From: Methylobacterium terricola
GTDB taxonomy: Bacteria; Pseudomonadota; Alphaproteobacteria; Rhizobiales; Beijerinckiaceae
Direction of reading: 5' to 3'
Length of the DNA stretch: 64,000 bases
Assembly: GCF_006151805.1 (NCBI RefSeq)
Contig: NZ_VDDA01000003.1
Coordinates: 124,001-188,000, forward strand
Below the pieces are notes generated by a model. The model saw nothing but the letters and a program-made list of their open reading frames with translations, had not been told where the DNA came from and searched no databases. Both the position numbers and the translations under genes were made by a program. Below are positions 7,144-14,535 of this stretch, in pieces (position 1 is the stretch's first letter; each line of letters starts with the position of its first letter).

Positions 7144-10100
7144 GCCTTCACATCCTGCTCGACGCGCGCCGGCCCCGGCCCCGTCTTGTCATCCCCGGCG
7201 CGCCCGGAGACTGCCGCAGCCGGGCCCGCAACGCCAGCCCCTGGGCCTGCGTCTTCGGGGGACGCCGCGGGCGCCTGTTCGGGGGAGGTCGCGGGCGCTG
7301 GCTCAGGGGACGCCGCGGGCGTCTGTTCGGAGGCTGCCGCAGGTGCTTGCGGCCGCTCCGGCCCGTGGATCCGGGTGCCGGCCGCCCGCAGCACCCACTC
7401 GAACCGGTCGGCGACGCGGTCGTTCGGCAGTACCGCCACCAGGCTGTTCTCGCGGCCGTAGCGTTCGAGCAGCAGGCCCAGCACCGTGCGGGCACGGTTC
7501 TCGCCCATCGGCGACAGGGCGCCGTCGAGGACGAGGATGTCAGGCCGGCGGATCAGGGCCCGCACCAGGCTCACCACCGCCCGCTGGGTGCTCGACAGGA
7601 AGCGCCCCTCGGGGCCGACCTGATGGTCGAGCCCGACCCGGGTGATGGCGGGGGCGAGCTGCATTTCCTGGACGAGGGCGGTGCCGGTCGCCGTGACGGT
7701 CTCGACGGCATCGGCGACCGACTGGTTGATGCGGCCGAACAGCAGGTTGTCGCGCAAGGGCGCGGCGGCGCAGACCTGGTCGGGGTCGTAGAAATCGACG
7801 CCGCCGAGCCCGGCCTCGTCGAGGGCGGTGCGCAGCTCGGCCCGCGCCGCGACCAGCCGCTCGCGGAAGGCGTCGTCGATCAGGCCGAGGCGGTGGCGCG
7901 GCTCGATATAGGCGAGCGGCAGGGCGATGAGCCGGGTCGCGTCGGCCGAGCCGTAGCGGCCGAGCCCGATCCAGCGCCGCCGGATCCGGTTGAGCGTGCC
8001 GCCGCCATGGCGCTCGGCGGAGGCCTCGGTGGCGGTGCGGCGGGCGAGGATCGCCTCGTATTCCGGCAATTCGTCGGCGGCCAGGAACGAGAACTGCTCG
8101 AACAGCGGATGCCCGCTCGGCAGGCCGCGGAAGATCTCCAGCATGGTGGCGGCGATACGCTCGCCCATGGTGACGAGGTCGTCGGCGAGCCCGGTCCGGT
8201 CGAGGACGCGGCGCACCACCGGGTGCTCGACGAGCGCCCGGCCGGTGAGCGCCGTGGTCGTCGGCACGCCGAACAGCAGGTTCTCGGCCACCGTCGCCTG
8301 GCGGTTGTAGCGGGCGGGGTCGAACGGCTCGACGAGATGGGCGCGCCCCTCCGCCGCCAGCCGCTCGCGGAACGCGATCCGCGCCTCGATCAGCCGGGCG
8401 GCAAGGTCGGGGTGGCGCTCGGGATCGACCTGGCCGAGGAGGCCGAAGCGGTAGACCTCCTCGCCCATGCCGATGCGGGTGAGCCAGTCGAGGATCAGGG
8501 TGTCGAGTTCGGCAGCGTCCGTAACGCCGGCCTGGGCATAGTCGGTCCAGTCGGCCGGGAACGGCTCAACCGGGTTGCCGGTGCGATGGGCCTCGGCGAG
8601 GACCTTGGGGTCGACGGTGCCCGCATCGGGCGGCCGGCGGTGGAGGCCGTACACGATGTTGTCGCGCAGCGACCCCGGGAACAGGATCGGGTCGACGCCC
8701 GCATAGGCGATGCGTCGGGAGAGCGCCGCGCCCGACCATTCGGAGAGGTCGTGCCCCGCGAGGGTGACCCGGCCTGACGTCGGGGTGACCCGCCGCGCCA
8801 GCACCCGGGCGAAGGTCGAGGCGGCGGGACCGCCGTCGCTGACGATGCCGACCACCGCCGGAAGCGTCAGGGACAGCGAGACGTTGGTGAGGACCGGCCC
8901 GTGCGGCTCCTGGACGCCGACGCCCTCGGCGGCGAGGCGCCCGCACAGCGATTCGTCGCGGCCGGGCGCGTCGAGCCCGATCAGCCGGTCGGGCAGGAAT
9001 TGCTGCAGCACCTGCTCGTACTTCACCTGCACGTCGAGGCGCTGCTGGTCCCAGTCGATCAGCTCCTTCAGCGGCGGCGGCAGGTCGCGATAGGCGGCGA
9101 TGACGGCGACGAGCTGACCGATGCTGAGCTGGCCCTTAAGGGCGAAATAGCCGCCGATGCAGTAGAACAGGAACGGCGTCATCTGCGCGAGCAGGTTGTT
9201 CAGGAACTTGACCATGAACTTGCGCCGGTAGATGCGCAGGCGCAGGTCGAACAATGCGCCGAGGCGGTGGCCGATCTCGGCCCGCTCCCAGGCCTCGGCC
9301 CCGTTGGAATGGACCGCCGCGATGCCGTCCACCACCTCGCCGACCCGGCCGGCGAGGCGGCGGGAGGCGAGCTGGCGCTGGCGCCCCAGGCGCAGCAACT
9401 CGCGCCGCAGCCGCGGGATCACCACGAACTGCACTCCCACCACACCGGCGGCGAGGAGCCCGAGCCAGACGTTCTGGAGCAGGATGAACGTCATCGCGGT
9501 GGCCGCCTGGGTGCCCAGGAAGGCCGGCAGGATGTAGGCGTCGCCGATGAAGCCGCCGATCGGCTCGACCTCGTCGCGGATGATGGTGGCGACCTCGGAG
9601 GCCTTGGTCTGGCGCAGCGCGTCCGGCGAGAACCGCATGATCAGCGAGAACAGCTGGAACCGCAGGCGCCGCAGCATGCGCTCACCGAGCGCTCCCTTGG
9701 CCACGTTGATCCAGTACTTGAAGGCGCCGTTGATCAGAACCAGCAGCAGGAACATCGAGGACAGGCCGAACAGCAGCTCGAACCGGTCGACGTCGAAGCC
9801 GTCGAACAGCGAGACGTCGTGGCCGAACCAATCCGGCATCTGGAGGCGCAGGACCAGGAACTTGGCGGTCTCGTTGCCCTTCTCGAAGGCGTGGCCCTGG
9901 ATCGCCTCGTTGACGATGCGGCGGGGCAGGTCGAGGGAGGCGAAGTAGAGCGGCAGCGAGGCGAGCACGACGGCGCAGATCAGGATCTGGTCGCGCTTCG
10001 AGTGGCGCCAGATGTAGCGGAACAGGCTGCGGTCGAGGCCGCCGGAGGCGTCGGCCGCCTCCGGATCGTTGCCGGCTCCGGCGGAAGCCAAGTTCCTGCT

Positions 10101-10238
10101 CGATTTGTTCCTGTCCGCCTGGTTCCGGTCCGCCTCCTGGTCCGCGGCGCGGTCGCCGCGACCGGCTGCCGGCACCTCGCCCGCGACCTGCGCAATCTCG
10201 CCGCCCGCCCGCTCCGCCGCTCCCGCCCCGCCGCTCAT
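7140..10238 (-). CDS. ABC-type membrane protein with degenerate ATPase
   Basis: A 1032-residue protein. Residues 1-68 are polar. Residues 75-400 are an ABC exporter-type membrane domain with hydrophobic stretches near 85-100, 155-175, 232-275 and 352-385. A nucleotide-binding domain starts near 445, but its key residues are lost. The Walker A position reads SDGGPAAST (467-475), with Ala for the essential Lys at 473. The signature is LSSTQ (881-885), Walker B ends in LDG (904-906) with Gly for the catalytic Glu, and the H-loop His is replaced. About 300 extra residues separate the Q-loop region from the signature. Residues 965-997 repeat PAASPEQAP-like units. It is probably not an ATP-driven pump by itself. 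It is the first gene of an operon with the cyclic-nucleotide-binding and SDR genes. Confidence 0.85.
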   Translation of the reverse strand: MSGGAGAAERAGGEIAQVAGEVPAAGRGDRAADQEADRNQADRNKSSRNLASAGAGNDPEAADASGGLDRSLFRYIWRHSKRDQILICAVVLASLPLYFASLDLPRRIVNEAIQGHAFEKGNETAKFLVLRLQMPDWFGHDVSLFDGFDVDRFELLFGLSSMFLLLVLINGAFKYWINVAKGALGERMLRRLRFQLFSLIMRFSPDALRQTKASEVATIIRDEVEPIGGFIGDAYILPAFLGTQAATAMTFILLQNVWLGLLAAGVVGVQFVVIPRLRRELLRLGRQRQLASRRLAGRVGEVVDGIAAVHSNGAEAWERAEIGHRLGALFDLRLRIYRRKFMVKFLNNLLAQMTPFLFYCIGGYFALKGQLSIGQLVAVIAAYRDLPPPLKELIDWDQQRLDVQVKYEQVLQQFLPDRLIGLDAPGRDESLCGRLAAEGVGVQEPHGPVLTNVSLSLTLPAVVGIVSDGGPAASTFARVLARRVTPTSGRVTLAGHDLSEWSGAALSRRIAYAGVDPILFPGSLRDNIVYGLHRRPPDAGTVDPKVLAEAHRTGNPVEPFPADWTDYAQAGVTDAAELDTLILDWLTRIGMGEEVYRFGLLGQVDPERHPDLAARLIEARIAFRERLAAEGRAHLVEPFDPARYNRQATVAENLLFGVPTTTALTGRALVEHPVVRRVLDRTGLADDLVTMGERIAATMLEIFRGLPSGHPLFEQFSFLAADELPEYEAILARRTATEASAERHGGGTLNRIRRRWIGLGRYGSADATRLIALPLAYIEPRHRLGLIDDAFRERLVAARAELRTALDEAGLGGVDFYDPDQVCAAAPLRDNLLFGRINQSVADAVETVTATGTALVQEMQLAPAITRVGLDHQVGPEGRFLSSTQRAVVSLVRALIRRPDILVLDGALSPMGENRARTVLGLLLERYGRENSLVAVLPNDRVADRFEWVLRAAGTRIHGPERPQAPAAASEQTPAASPEPAPATSPEQAPAASPEDAGPGAGVAGPAAAVSGRAGDDKTGPGPARVEQDVKA

Positions 10239-10322
10239 GGTCCCGCCGCCCCAGATCCCGCCTGCCTGTGTAGAGGGCCGAAGCGGGACTGCAAACCGCC
10301 GCAGCGTCAGGGCGTGCCGGCT

Positions 10323-10541
10323 TCAATCCCGGCGCGTGTACTCCTTGCGGGTCGTCAGCCCGCCGATCGGCTCGTCGCCGAACTGCCGGTTCGGCTGGGG
10401 CGAGTCGCCCGGTTCCTCGGTGGTGGTCGGGCGCGGGCTGCCCTCCTCGGCCGGCATCGGCGGCGTCGGGCTGCGATTTGGCGCCGGCGCGGTCTCGGGA
10501 TGGGCGGCGGCCTCGGGGCTCACCATGGTCTTGTTGGTCAT
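10323..10541 (-). CDS. Small proline-rich hypothetical protein
   Basis: A 72-residue polar protein rich in Pro, Thr and Glu, predicted to be disordered, ending in a charged stretch DEPIGGLTTRKEYTRRD. The start at 10541 (MTNKTMVSP) has GGAG about ten bases upstream. No family is recognised. It lies upstream of the large ABC-like gene on the same strand, 84 bases before it, and could be its leader gene, but evidence is limited to frame, ribosome binding site and codon use. Confidence 0.5.
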   Translation of the reverse strand: MTNKTMVSPEAAAHPETAPAPNRSPTPPMPAEEGSPRPTTTEEPGDSPQPNRQFGDEPIGGLTTRKEYTRRD

Positions 10542-10806
10542 CGGGGCTGCTCCGCAACGATCGGGGGCGGTGGATGGGTGCGGGGCCGGCCCGGCCCGCA
10601 CGGAGCATCCGCCGCGGGATCAGGGTCGAACGCCGGCCCACACGGCCGGTTCCGGCGCTTACGGCCAAGTTTCCGTCCGCGCGAAGGGCCAAGTTTTGCG
10701 CTGCCGAGGGTGTTAGGCCAAGTCACCGGGTCGGCAGAGTGTCGCAGGGGCTGGCCTGTACTGCCCCGATTCGGGAATGTCGGGGCGGCGACCCGCATGC
10801 GTGGCA

Positions 10807-10831
10807 GGAACCATCATTTCCGCTGAAGGTT
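10807..10831 (+). promoter_or_regulatory. EcfG-type stress promoter of the KGG protein gene
   Basis: GGAAC at 10807-10811, 16-base spacer, then GGTT at 10828-10831, one mismatch from the alphaproteobacterial general stress consensus GGAAC-N16/17-CGTT. The downstream start codon is at 10866. Family knowledge supplies the consensus; the sequence match is seen. Confidence 0.65.
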
Positions 10832-10865
10832 GTCCGGACTGAGAACACCGGCCAAGGAGGCAATC

Positions 10866-11060
10866 ATGGCTACCGGAAATTCGACTTCGAAGCGCGGCTT
10901 CGCGTCCATGGACCTGGAGCGCCAGCGCGAGATCGCCAGCAAGGGCGGCCGCAGCGTGCCGGCCGAGAAGCGGTCCTTCTCCCAGGATCGCGAGCTGGCC
11001 TCGTCGGCCGGCCGGAAGGGCGGCCAGGCCTCGGGCAGCGGGCGCACCACCGACGAGTGA
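10866..11060 (+). CDS. KGG-repeat stress-induced protein
   Basis: A 64-residue hydrophilic protein with two KGG-type repeats, REIASKGGRSVPAEKRSFSQD and SSAGRKGGQASG, the pattern of the GsiB/YciG/con-10 stress protein group. Such proteins are small, disordered and induced by general stress or desiccation. The start at 10866 is set by a strong ribosome binding site (aaggagg, seven bases upstream). An EcfG-type promoter about 35 bases upstream places the gene in the general stress regulon. Hairpins at 11143-11178 and 11214-11249 follow. Confidence 0.85.
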   Translation: MATGNSTSKRGFASMDLERQREIASKGGRSVPAEKRSFSQDRELASSAGRKGGQASGSGRTTDE

Positions 11061-11142
11061 AGCGGGGAATCGCTCCACGTGACCGGGCACACGCCCGGCC
11101 AGCCGAGCGTCGCCTGACTGAACCCACCGAAGACTTACTCTC

Positions 11143-11178
11143 ATGCGCCGGAGGGAGCCCGTCTCGCCTCCGGCGCAT
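11143..11178. terminator. Hairpin after the KGG gene
   Basis: A 12-bp perfect stem (atgcgccggagg with its complement) and a 12-base loop. It has no T tract. It probably stabilises or ends the upstream transcript. Confidence 0.45.
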
Positions 11179-11213
11179 CAGCGTGAGCCGTCGCCGCAGC
11201 AACGAGACGCGAC

Positions 11214-11249
11214 GAAGCATCCCGGGCGCCGCTGCGCCCGGGATGCTTC
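11214..11249. terminator. Strong 15-bp hairpin between convergent genes
   Basis: A perfect 15-bp stem with arms 11214-11228 and 11235-11249 and a 6-base loop, between the plus-strand KGG gene and a minus-strand small gene. It likely acts as a two-way terminator, although neither side has a long T run. Confidence 0.55.
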
Positions 11250-11266
11250 GGTTCGAGGAAGACCCT

Positions 11267-11473
11267 TCAGGCCGCGAGCGGCCGCGCCGTGACCACGAGG
11301 TTGCGCCGGGCGAGGGCGGCGCAGATCACATCGTCGACGGGCCGCACCGCTGTGACGCCGGCGAGCAGGCTCGCCAACCGGTCGACATCCGGTTCGATAT
11401 GGGCGTCGCGATGGGCCCGCTCGGGGGGCAGCGGCTGAGGCGACGGCGCCTCGTGGTCGCGCAGATCGATCAT
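11267..11473 (-). CDS. Small hypothetical protein
   Basis: A 68-residue protein (MIDLRDHEAPSPQPL to NLVVTARPLAA). The start at 11473 has GAGG about 11 bases upstream, and third positions are mostly G or C. No family was recognised. A short region DVDRLASLLAGVTAVRPVDDVICAAL could form helices. It lies 37 bases downstream of the 168-residue stress-island protein on the same strand and may share its EcfG-type promoter. Confidence 0.5.
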   Translation of the reverse strand: MIDLRDHEAPSPQPLPPERAHRDAHIEPDVDRLASLLAGVTAVRPVDDVICAALARRNLVVTARPLAA

Positions 11474-11510
11474 GGGACGATCCTCGGTGACGGAGTTTCC
11501 GCGCAGCGGC

Positions 11511-12017
11511 TCACAGCGTCGCGACGCGGGTCGGGAGGATGGCGCCGGCATCGGCCAGGCACCGGCTCGGCAGCAGACGGCGGGCCTCGTGGCCGGCGAG
11601 CCCGCTGATCGCACCCTCGCAGCCTTCCAGCATCCGCCGTCCGGTCTGGCCGGCGGCGGTGGGCTCGCGCTGCGCCACCGGGCTACCCGCACGTTCGCGC
11701 ACCGTGACATGCGGCAGGGCAGTGTCGCGAGCGACCAGGGTGGTGTTGCGGGTCGTATCGGCCTGATACACGACGTCGCCGGCGGCGTTGCGCAGCGTGA
11801 CCTTGGCGGCGCCGAGGCCGGTGATCTCCACCGCGACCGGAACCTGCGCCTTGGCCGCCGGGCGAACCGGGGCCAGACGGTCGCCCTTGATCGCCGCCTG
11901 CTCGACGCCGACCGGACGGGCGAGCGCCTCGACCGAGTGCTCGATCAGCGGCTGACCGACCAGAGCCAGGAGCGCGGCCGGAACCGTAATGCCGAAGAAG
12001 AAATGCGGGCGGAGCAT
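11511..12017 (-). CDS. Hypothetical N-terminally anchored protein in the stress island
   Basis: A 168-residue protein with one hydrophobic N-terminal helix (FFFGITVPAALLALVGQPLI, residues 6-25), so it is probably anchored in the inner membrane or exported. Residues 50-100 (PVAVEITGLGAAKVTLRNAAGDVVYQADTTRNTTLVARD) look like a beta-sandwich segment. Two cysteines are near the C terminus. No named family is recognised. An exact GGAAC-N17-CGTT site lies about 40 bases upstream, so it is very likely under general stress control and its function may be envelope related. Confidence 0.7.
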   Translation of the reverse strand: MLRPHFFFGITVPAALLALVGQPLIEHSVEALARPVGVEQAAIKGDRLAPVRPAAKAQVPVAVEITGLGAAKVTLRNAAGDVVYQADTTRNTTLVARDTALPHVTVRERAGSPVAQREPTAAGQTGRRMLEGCEGAISGLAGHEARRLLPSRCLADAGAILPTRVATL

Positions 12018-12056
12018 ACGCGTGGCCCTCGCGGCGAAGCTTGAGATTGCTTCCTT

Positions 12057-12082
12057 AACGCGTATTCACACCAAGTCGTTCC
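12057..12082 (-). promoter_or_regulatory. EcfG-type promoter of the 168-residue protein gene
   Basis: On the minus strand GGAAC (12082-12078), 17-base spacer and CGTT (12060-12057), an exact match to the general stress consensus, with the start codon about 40 bases downstream. Confidence 0.7.
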
Positions 12083-12231
12083 CACGATCGTGCAAGGGCG
12101 GGACAGTTCATGCCGCGAATGCCGTGCACCCCGTCAACCTCTCGTTAACCGGCAATGATCCGAGCCAGGACCGGCCGAAGCGGTGCAATTCCGCCACAGG
12201 CAACGAAATACGGTCGCTCCAACGGCGGCGT

Positions 12232-12257
12232 GGAACCAATCTCGTGGGATTCCCGTT
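12232..12257 (+). promoter_or_regulatory. EcfG-type promoter with no protein gene downstream
   Basis: GGAAC at 12232-12236, 17-base spacer, CGTT at 12254-12257. No coding frame follows. The next element is a strong intrinsic terminator at 12323-12356, so the site most likely drives a small RNA of about 90 bases. Confidence 0.65.
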
Positions 12258-12262
12258 GATAT

Positions 12263-12356
12263 GGCAACCCGGCCACCTGGTCCTCCCCGCATTCCCCTTG
12301 TGCATTGGCCGGAAACTCTTTCAACGGGCCGGATCCCGATCCGGCCCGTTCTTTTG
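12263..12356 (+). ncRNA. Candidate stress-induced small RNA (GsrN-like)
   Basis: The unit is bounded by an EcfG-type promoter ending at 12257 and an intrinsic terminator at 12323-12356, and holds no credible coding frame. Its 5' half folds into a stem of ccggcca (12269-12275) with tggccgg (12306-12312), exposing a 30-base C/U-rich loop that contains tcctcccc at 12281-12288, complementary to a Shine-Dalgarno sequence. Promoter type, loop and 3' hairpin resemble the Caulobacter general-stress RNA GsrN, which pairs through a C-rich loop with mRNA leaders. The exact 5' end is inferred. The gene lies between two stress-regulated genes near phyR. Function as an mRNA regulator is an inference. Confidence 0.55.
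12323..12356 (+). terminator. Intrinsic terminator of the candidate small RNA
   Basis: Inverted repeat with 13-base arms (12323-12335 and 12338-12350) based on aacgggccggatc, followed by cttttgt. It is oriented for plus-strand transcription, where no protein gene lies upstream. Confidence 0.8.
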
Positions 12357-12808
12357 TATTGAGTGCCTCTTTTTGGGGTGGGCCAAGTCGAGCCGATGTT
12401 GTCGGCGGAAAGCGCTGCGCGATCGGCCGACCGGCGGAATACGCCGCGCCACGTCCTTCAGGGCGATTTGCCCCCGGCGGCCAACCGCCTTGGTTGCCGA
12501 GAGCCGCCCTCGCGGTGATGGGCTTAACGATCGACGGGCCGAACGATGTGACGCTGTCCAGGATGCGAGGGCGTGGCGCTTTCGGCGGCTCATGCGCGAG
12601 CCGGGGCCGTCAGGGCGAAGGACGCCGCCTCCCCCCTTGCGACGATGTCGGACATCAACTCCCGATCGGAGCCTTCCTCGATCCGGGTCGCCTTCCGCTG
12701 GCGCAAGACGGCAGGTCGAACCCCGGAACGACGAAATCCCGGCACCCGCCTGTCAGCGGGCCCGGGATTGCGTGTCATCCTCGGCTCACGCTCCGAGGCG
12801 GCGCCACC
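12357..12808. other. Intergenic region downstream of phyR
   Basis: About 450 bases between the candidate small RNA and the end of phyR. It contains the phyR terminator hairpin at 12735-12769. A short minus-strand frame (21 codons from 12655) was judged too weak to call. Nothing else was recognised. Confidence 0.5.
12735..12769 (-). terminator. phyR terminator hairpin
   Basis: Near-perfect inverted repeat, aatcccgg-x-cccgc with gcggg-x-ccgggatt, about 40 bases after the phyR stop codon on the minus strand; no clear T run follows. Confidence 0.55.
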
Positions 12809-13612
12809 TCAGGCGGTGGCGCGGGCCTCGCGACGGCGCGCGCTCTGCTGGAAGAACAGAGCCTGGCTGATCACCGCCGAGACGTTGGCGGGCTGGAACG
12901 GCTTGGCGATCAGGAAGGCCGGCTCGGGCCGCTCGCCGGTGAGAAAGCGCTCCGGGTAGGCGGTGATGAAGATCACCGGCACCTCGAACGACTTCAGCAG
13001 GTCGTTGACCGCGTCGAGGCCCGAGGAGCCGTCGGCGAGCTGGATGTCGGCAAGGATCAGGCCGGGGCGCTTGGTCGATGCGAGCTTGACCGCCTCGGTC
13101 CGCGTGCGTGCGACGCCCGTGACGTTGTGCCCCAACCCCTCGACCAGAGCCTCGAGGTCCATGGCGATCAACGGCTCGTCCTCGATGATGAGGATCTCGG
13201 TCGCCATATCGGCGGCAAGCTCGCGGCCGGCCTCGTCGACGAGGTCGCGGACTTCCGACACGTCGACGCCCAGGATGGTCGCGGCGTCCTCCTCGGAGAA
13301 GCCCTCGAGACAGGAGAGCAGGAAGGCCTGGCGCGGCAGCGGGGTGATCTGACCCAGCCGCACCTCAGCCGGGAGATCGTGCTGCGCCTGCTCGGTCTGG
13401 CCGTTGACGGAGAGCGAGTTCCAGATCCGGGTGAAGACGCGGAACAGATCGGCCTTGACGTTGGTGCTGCGCCCGAGGGTCTCGGGTTCGTTCACGAGCG
13501 TCTCGAGCGTCGCGGCCACGTAGGCATCGCCCGCCACCTGGCTGCCCGTGAGGGCGCGCGCGTAGCGACGCAGGTACGGCAGGTGCTGCACTACGAGTTG
13601 TGCTGTCGACAT
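12809..13612 (-). CDS. phyR: PhyR, general stress response regulator
   Basis: A 267-residue response regulator with the PhyR layout. Residues 1-130 mimic an ECF sigma factor: a sigma2-like part ending LFRVFTRIWNSL, then a sigma4-like part with FLLSCLEGFSEEDAATILGVDVSEV. Residues 138-255 are a receiver domain with the acidic pair E144/D145, phosphate acceptor D189 (ILADIQ), FITAYPE and K238 (AKPF). In Methylobacterium and relatives, phosphorylated PhyR binds the anti-sigma factor NepR through its sigma-like domain and releases EcfG (partner switching). The gene is divergent from nepR and has its own EcfG-type promoter at 13662-13686, giving positive feedback. No PhyR-activating histidine kinase or ecfG gene lies in this window. 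Confidence 0.95.
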   Translation of the reverse strand: MSTAQLVVQHLPYLRRYARALTGSQVAGDAYVAATLETLVNEPETLGRSTNVKADLFRVFTRIWNSLSVNGQTEQAQHDLPAEVRLGQITPLPRQAFLLSCLEGFSEEDAATILGVDVSEVRDLVDEAGRELAADMATEILIIEDEPLIAMDLEALVEGLGHNVTGVARTRTEAVKLASTKRPGLILADIQLADGSSGLDAVNDLLKSFEVPVIFITAYPERFLTGERPEPAFLIAKPFQPANVSAVISQALFFQQSARRREARATA

Positions 13613-13661
13613 TCAGGTCCCCTTGGTGTTGTCGTTCGCGCGCGGCGGCCCTCATGCCTCT

Positions 13662-13686
13662 AACGCCCCCCGGACGCATTCGTTCC
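13662..13686 (-). promoter_or_regulatory. EcfG-type promoter of phyR
   Basis: On the minus strand GGAAC (13686-13682), 16-base spacer, CGTT (13665-13662): an exact consensus match about 50 bases before the phyR start codon. Confidence 0.8.
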
Positions 13687-13696
13687 GGCCCGGCGC

Positions 13697-13721
13697 GGAA
13701 CTGACCGCGCCGGTACGCGTT
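13697..13721 (+). promoter_or_regulatory. EcfG-type promoter of nepR
   Basis: GGAAC at 13697-13701, 16-base spacer, CGTT at 13718-13721: an exact consensus match. It lies back to back with the phyR promoter, 10 bases apart, so sigma EcfG would drive both arms of the switch. Confidence 0.8.
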
Positions 13722-13804
13722 GTCGCCGCAAGCGCGCGACCCGGCATACCGGGCGCCATGGCACCGCCCTGTCCGCATGTCCAGGACGGGCGTAGGGGAA
13801 TGGC

Positions 13805-14065
13805 ATGAACGATGGCAAGGGGATGCGGGGCCCGGGCGGACAGGGGCCGCAGGCCTCCGGCGAAGAGGACGATCCGGCCGCCGGACCCGGGCAGCCCGCA
13901 CTCGACCGCAACGTTCAGGGGCGGATCGGCTCGCATCTGCGCGCCATGTATGACGGCCTGATGCAGCAACCCATTCCCGATCGGTTCATCGACCTGCTCG
14001 CTGAACTCGAGCGCGGCGCGGCCCCTCCTCCTCCGCCGGCGACACCGGCGACGGACGAAGAGTGA
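13805..14065 (+). CDS. nepR: NepR, anti-sigma factor of the general stress response
   Basis: An 86-residue protein with a disordered, Gly/Pro-rich first 35 residues and the NepR core at about 38-69: GRIGSHLRAMYDGLMQQPIPDRFIDLLAELE, with the two helices that grip EcfG or, alternatively, the sigma-like domain of PhyR. The C-terminal tail is proline and acid rich. Unstressed NepR holds EcfG inactive; phosphorylated PhyR takes NepR away. It starts at the ATG at 13805 with aggggaa upstream, 84 bases after its EcfG-type promoter. A second NepR-like protein lies at 14918-15121. Confidence 0.92.
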   Translation: MNDGKGMRGPGGQGPQASGEEDDPAAGPGQPALDRNVQGRIGSHLRAMYDGLMQQPIPDRFIDLLAELERGAAPPPPPATPATDEE

Positions 14066-14090
14066 CGCACCTCTTCGACACGATGATGAC

Positions 14091-14115
14091 GCCGCTCCTC
14101 CCGGAGAGGAGCGGC
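14091..14115. terminator. Hairpin between nepR and the DUF1328 gene
   Basis: A 10-bp stem (gccgctcctc and gaggagcggc) with a 5-base loop, between two convergent genes. No T run is present. Confidence 0.5.
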
Positions 14116-14156
14116 GCGAAGGCGTCTCGGATCCCGGCGGGAAGCGGCGCCCGCCG

Positions 14157-14333
14157 TCAGAGCGTCGGCGAGCGGCCCCGCATCAGCCCGACCACGGCCG
14201 AGATCGCGAACAGCACGACGGCGACGAAGAAGATGAGCTTGGCCGCTTCGACGGCCGTGCCGGCGATGCCGCCGAACCCGAACAGCGCGGCCACCAGGGC
14301 CACGACGAGGAAAGTGACAGCCCAACCCAGCAT
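14157..14333 (-). CDS. DUF1328 small membrane protein
   Basis: A 58-residue protein, MLGWAVTFLVVALVAALFGF to LMRGRSPTL, with two hydrophobic helices (about 4-26 and 32-51) separated by GIAGTAVEAAK. This is the DUF1328/YtjA family of small inner-membrane proteins, common in proteobacterial stress regulons; biochemical function is unknown. The start at 14333 is the only reasonable ATG and has agaggg upstream. An exact EcfG-type promoter lies at 14385-14409, so stress control is likely. Confidence 0.85.
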   Translation of the reverse strand: MLGWAVTFLVVALVAALFGFGGIAGTAVEAAKLIFFVAVVLFAISAVVGLMRGRSPTL

Positions 14334-14384
14334 GGCGTGACCCTCTGATCTGATCTCTCGGCCCGCGGCCGATCATGGTCAGAC

Positions 14385-14409
14385 AACGTCAAGCCTGACT
14401 TTGGGTTCC
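14385..14409 (-). promoter_or_regulatory. EcfG-type promoter of the DUF1328 gene
   Basis: On the minus strand GGAAC (14409-14405), 16-base spacer, CGTT (14388-14385), about 50 bases upstream of the start codon. Confidence 0.75.
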
Positions 14410-14480
14410 GCTTTGTCGCAGGTGGCGCAACCGGGTTGGACACCCCACATCCCGGTCATGGCCGGTGATGGGGGCCGCGC

Positions 14481-14506
14481 GGAACTCCGGTTTCGCGCCA
14501 TACGTT
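14481..14506 (+). promoter_or_regulatory. EcfG-type promoter of the 64-residue membrane protein gene
   Basis: GGAAC at 14481-14485, 17-base spacer, CGTT at 14503-14506; start codon 30 bases downstream. Confidence 0.75.
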
Positions 14507-14535
14507 CTCACCGGCGTCTGGATGGAGGGTAAGAG

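Noticed and set aside
12590..12655. A 21-codon minus-strand frame after phyR (MSDIVARGEAASF)
   Set aside because: Too short and without family support; the longer frame includes the phyR terminator hairpin.
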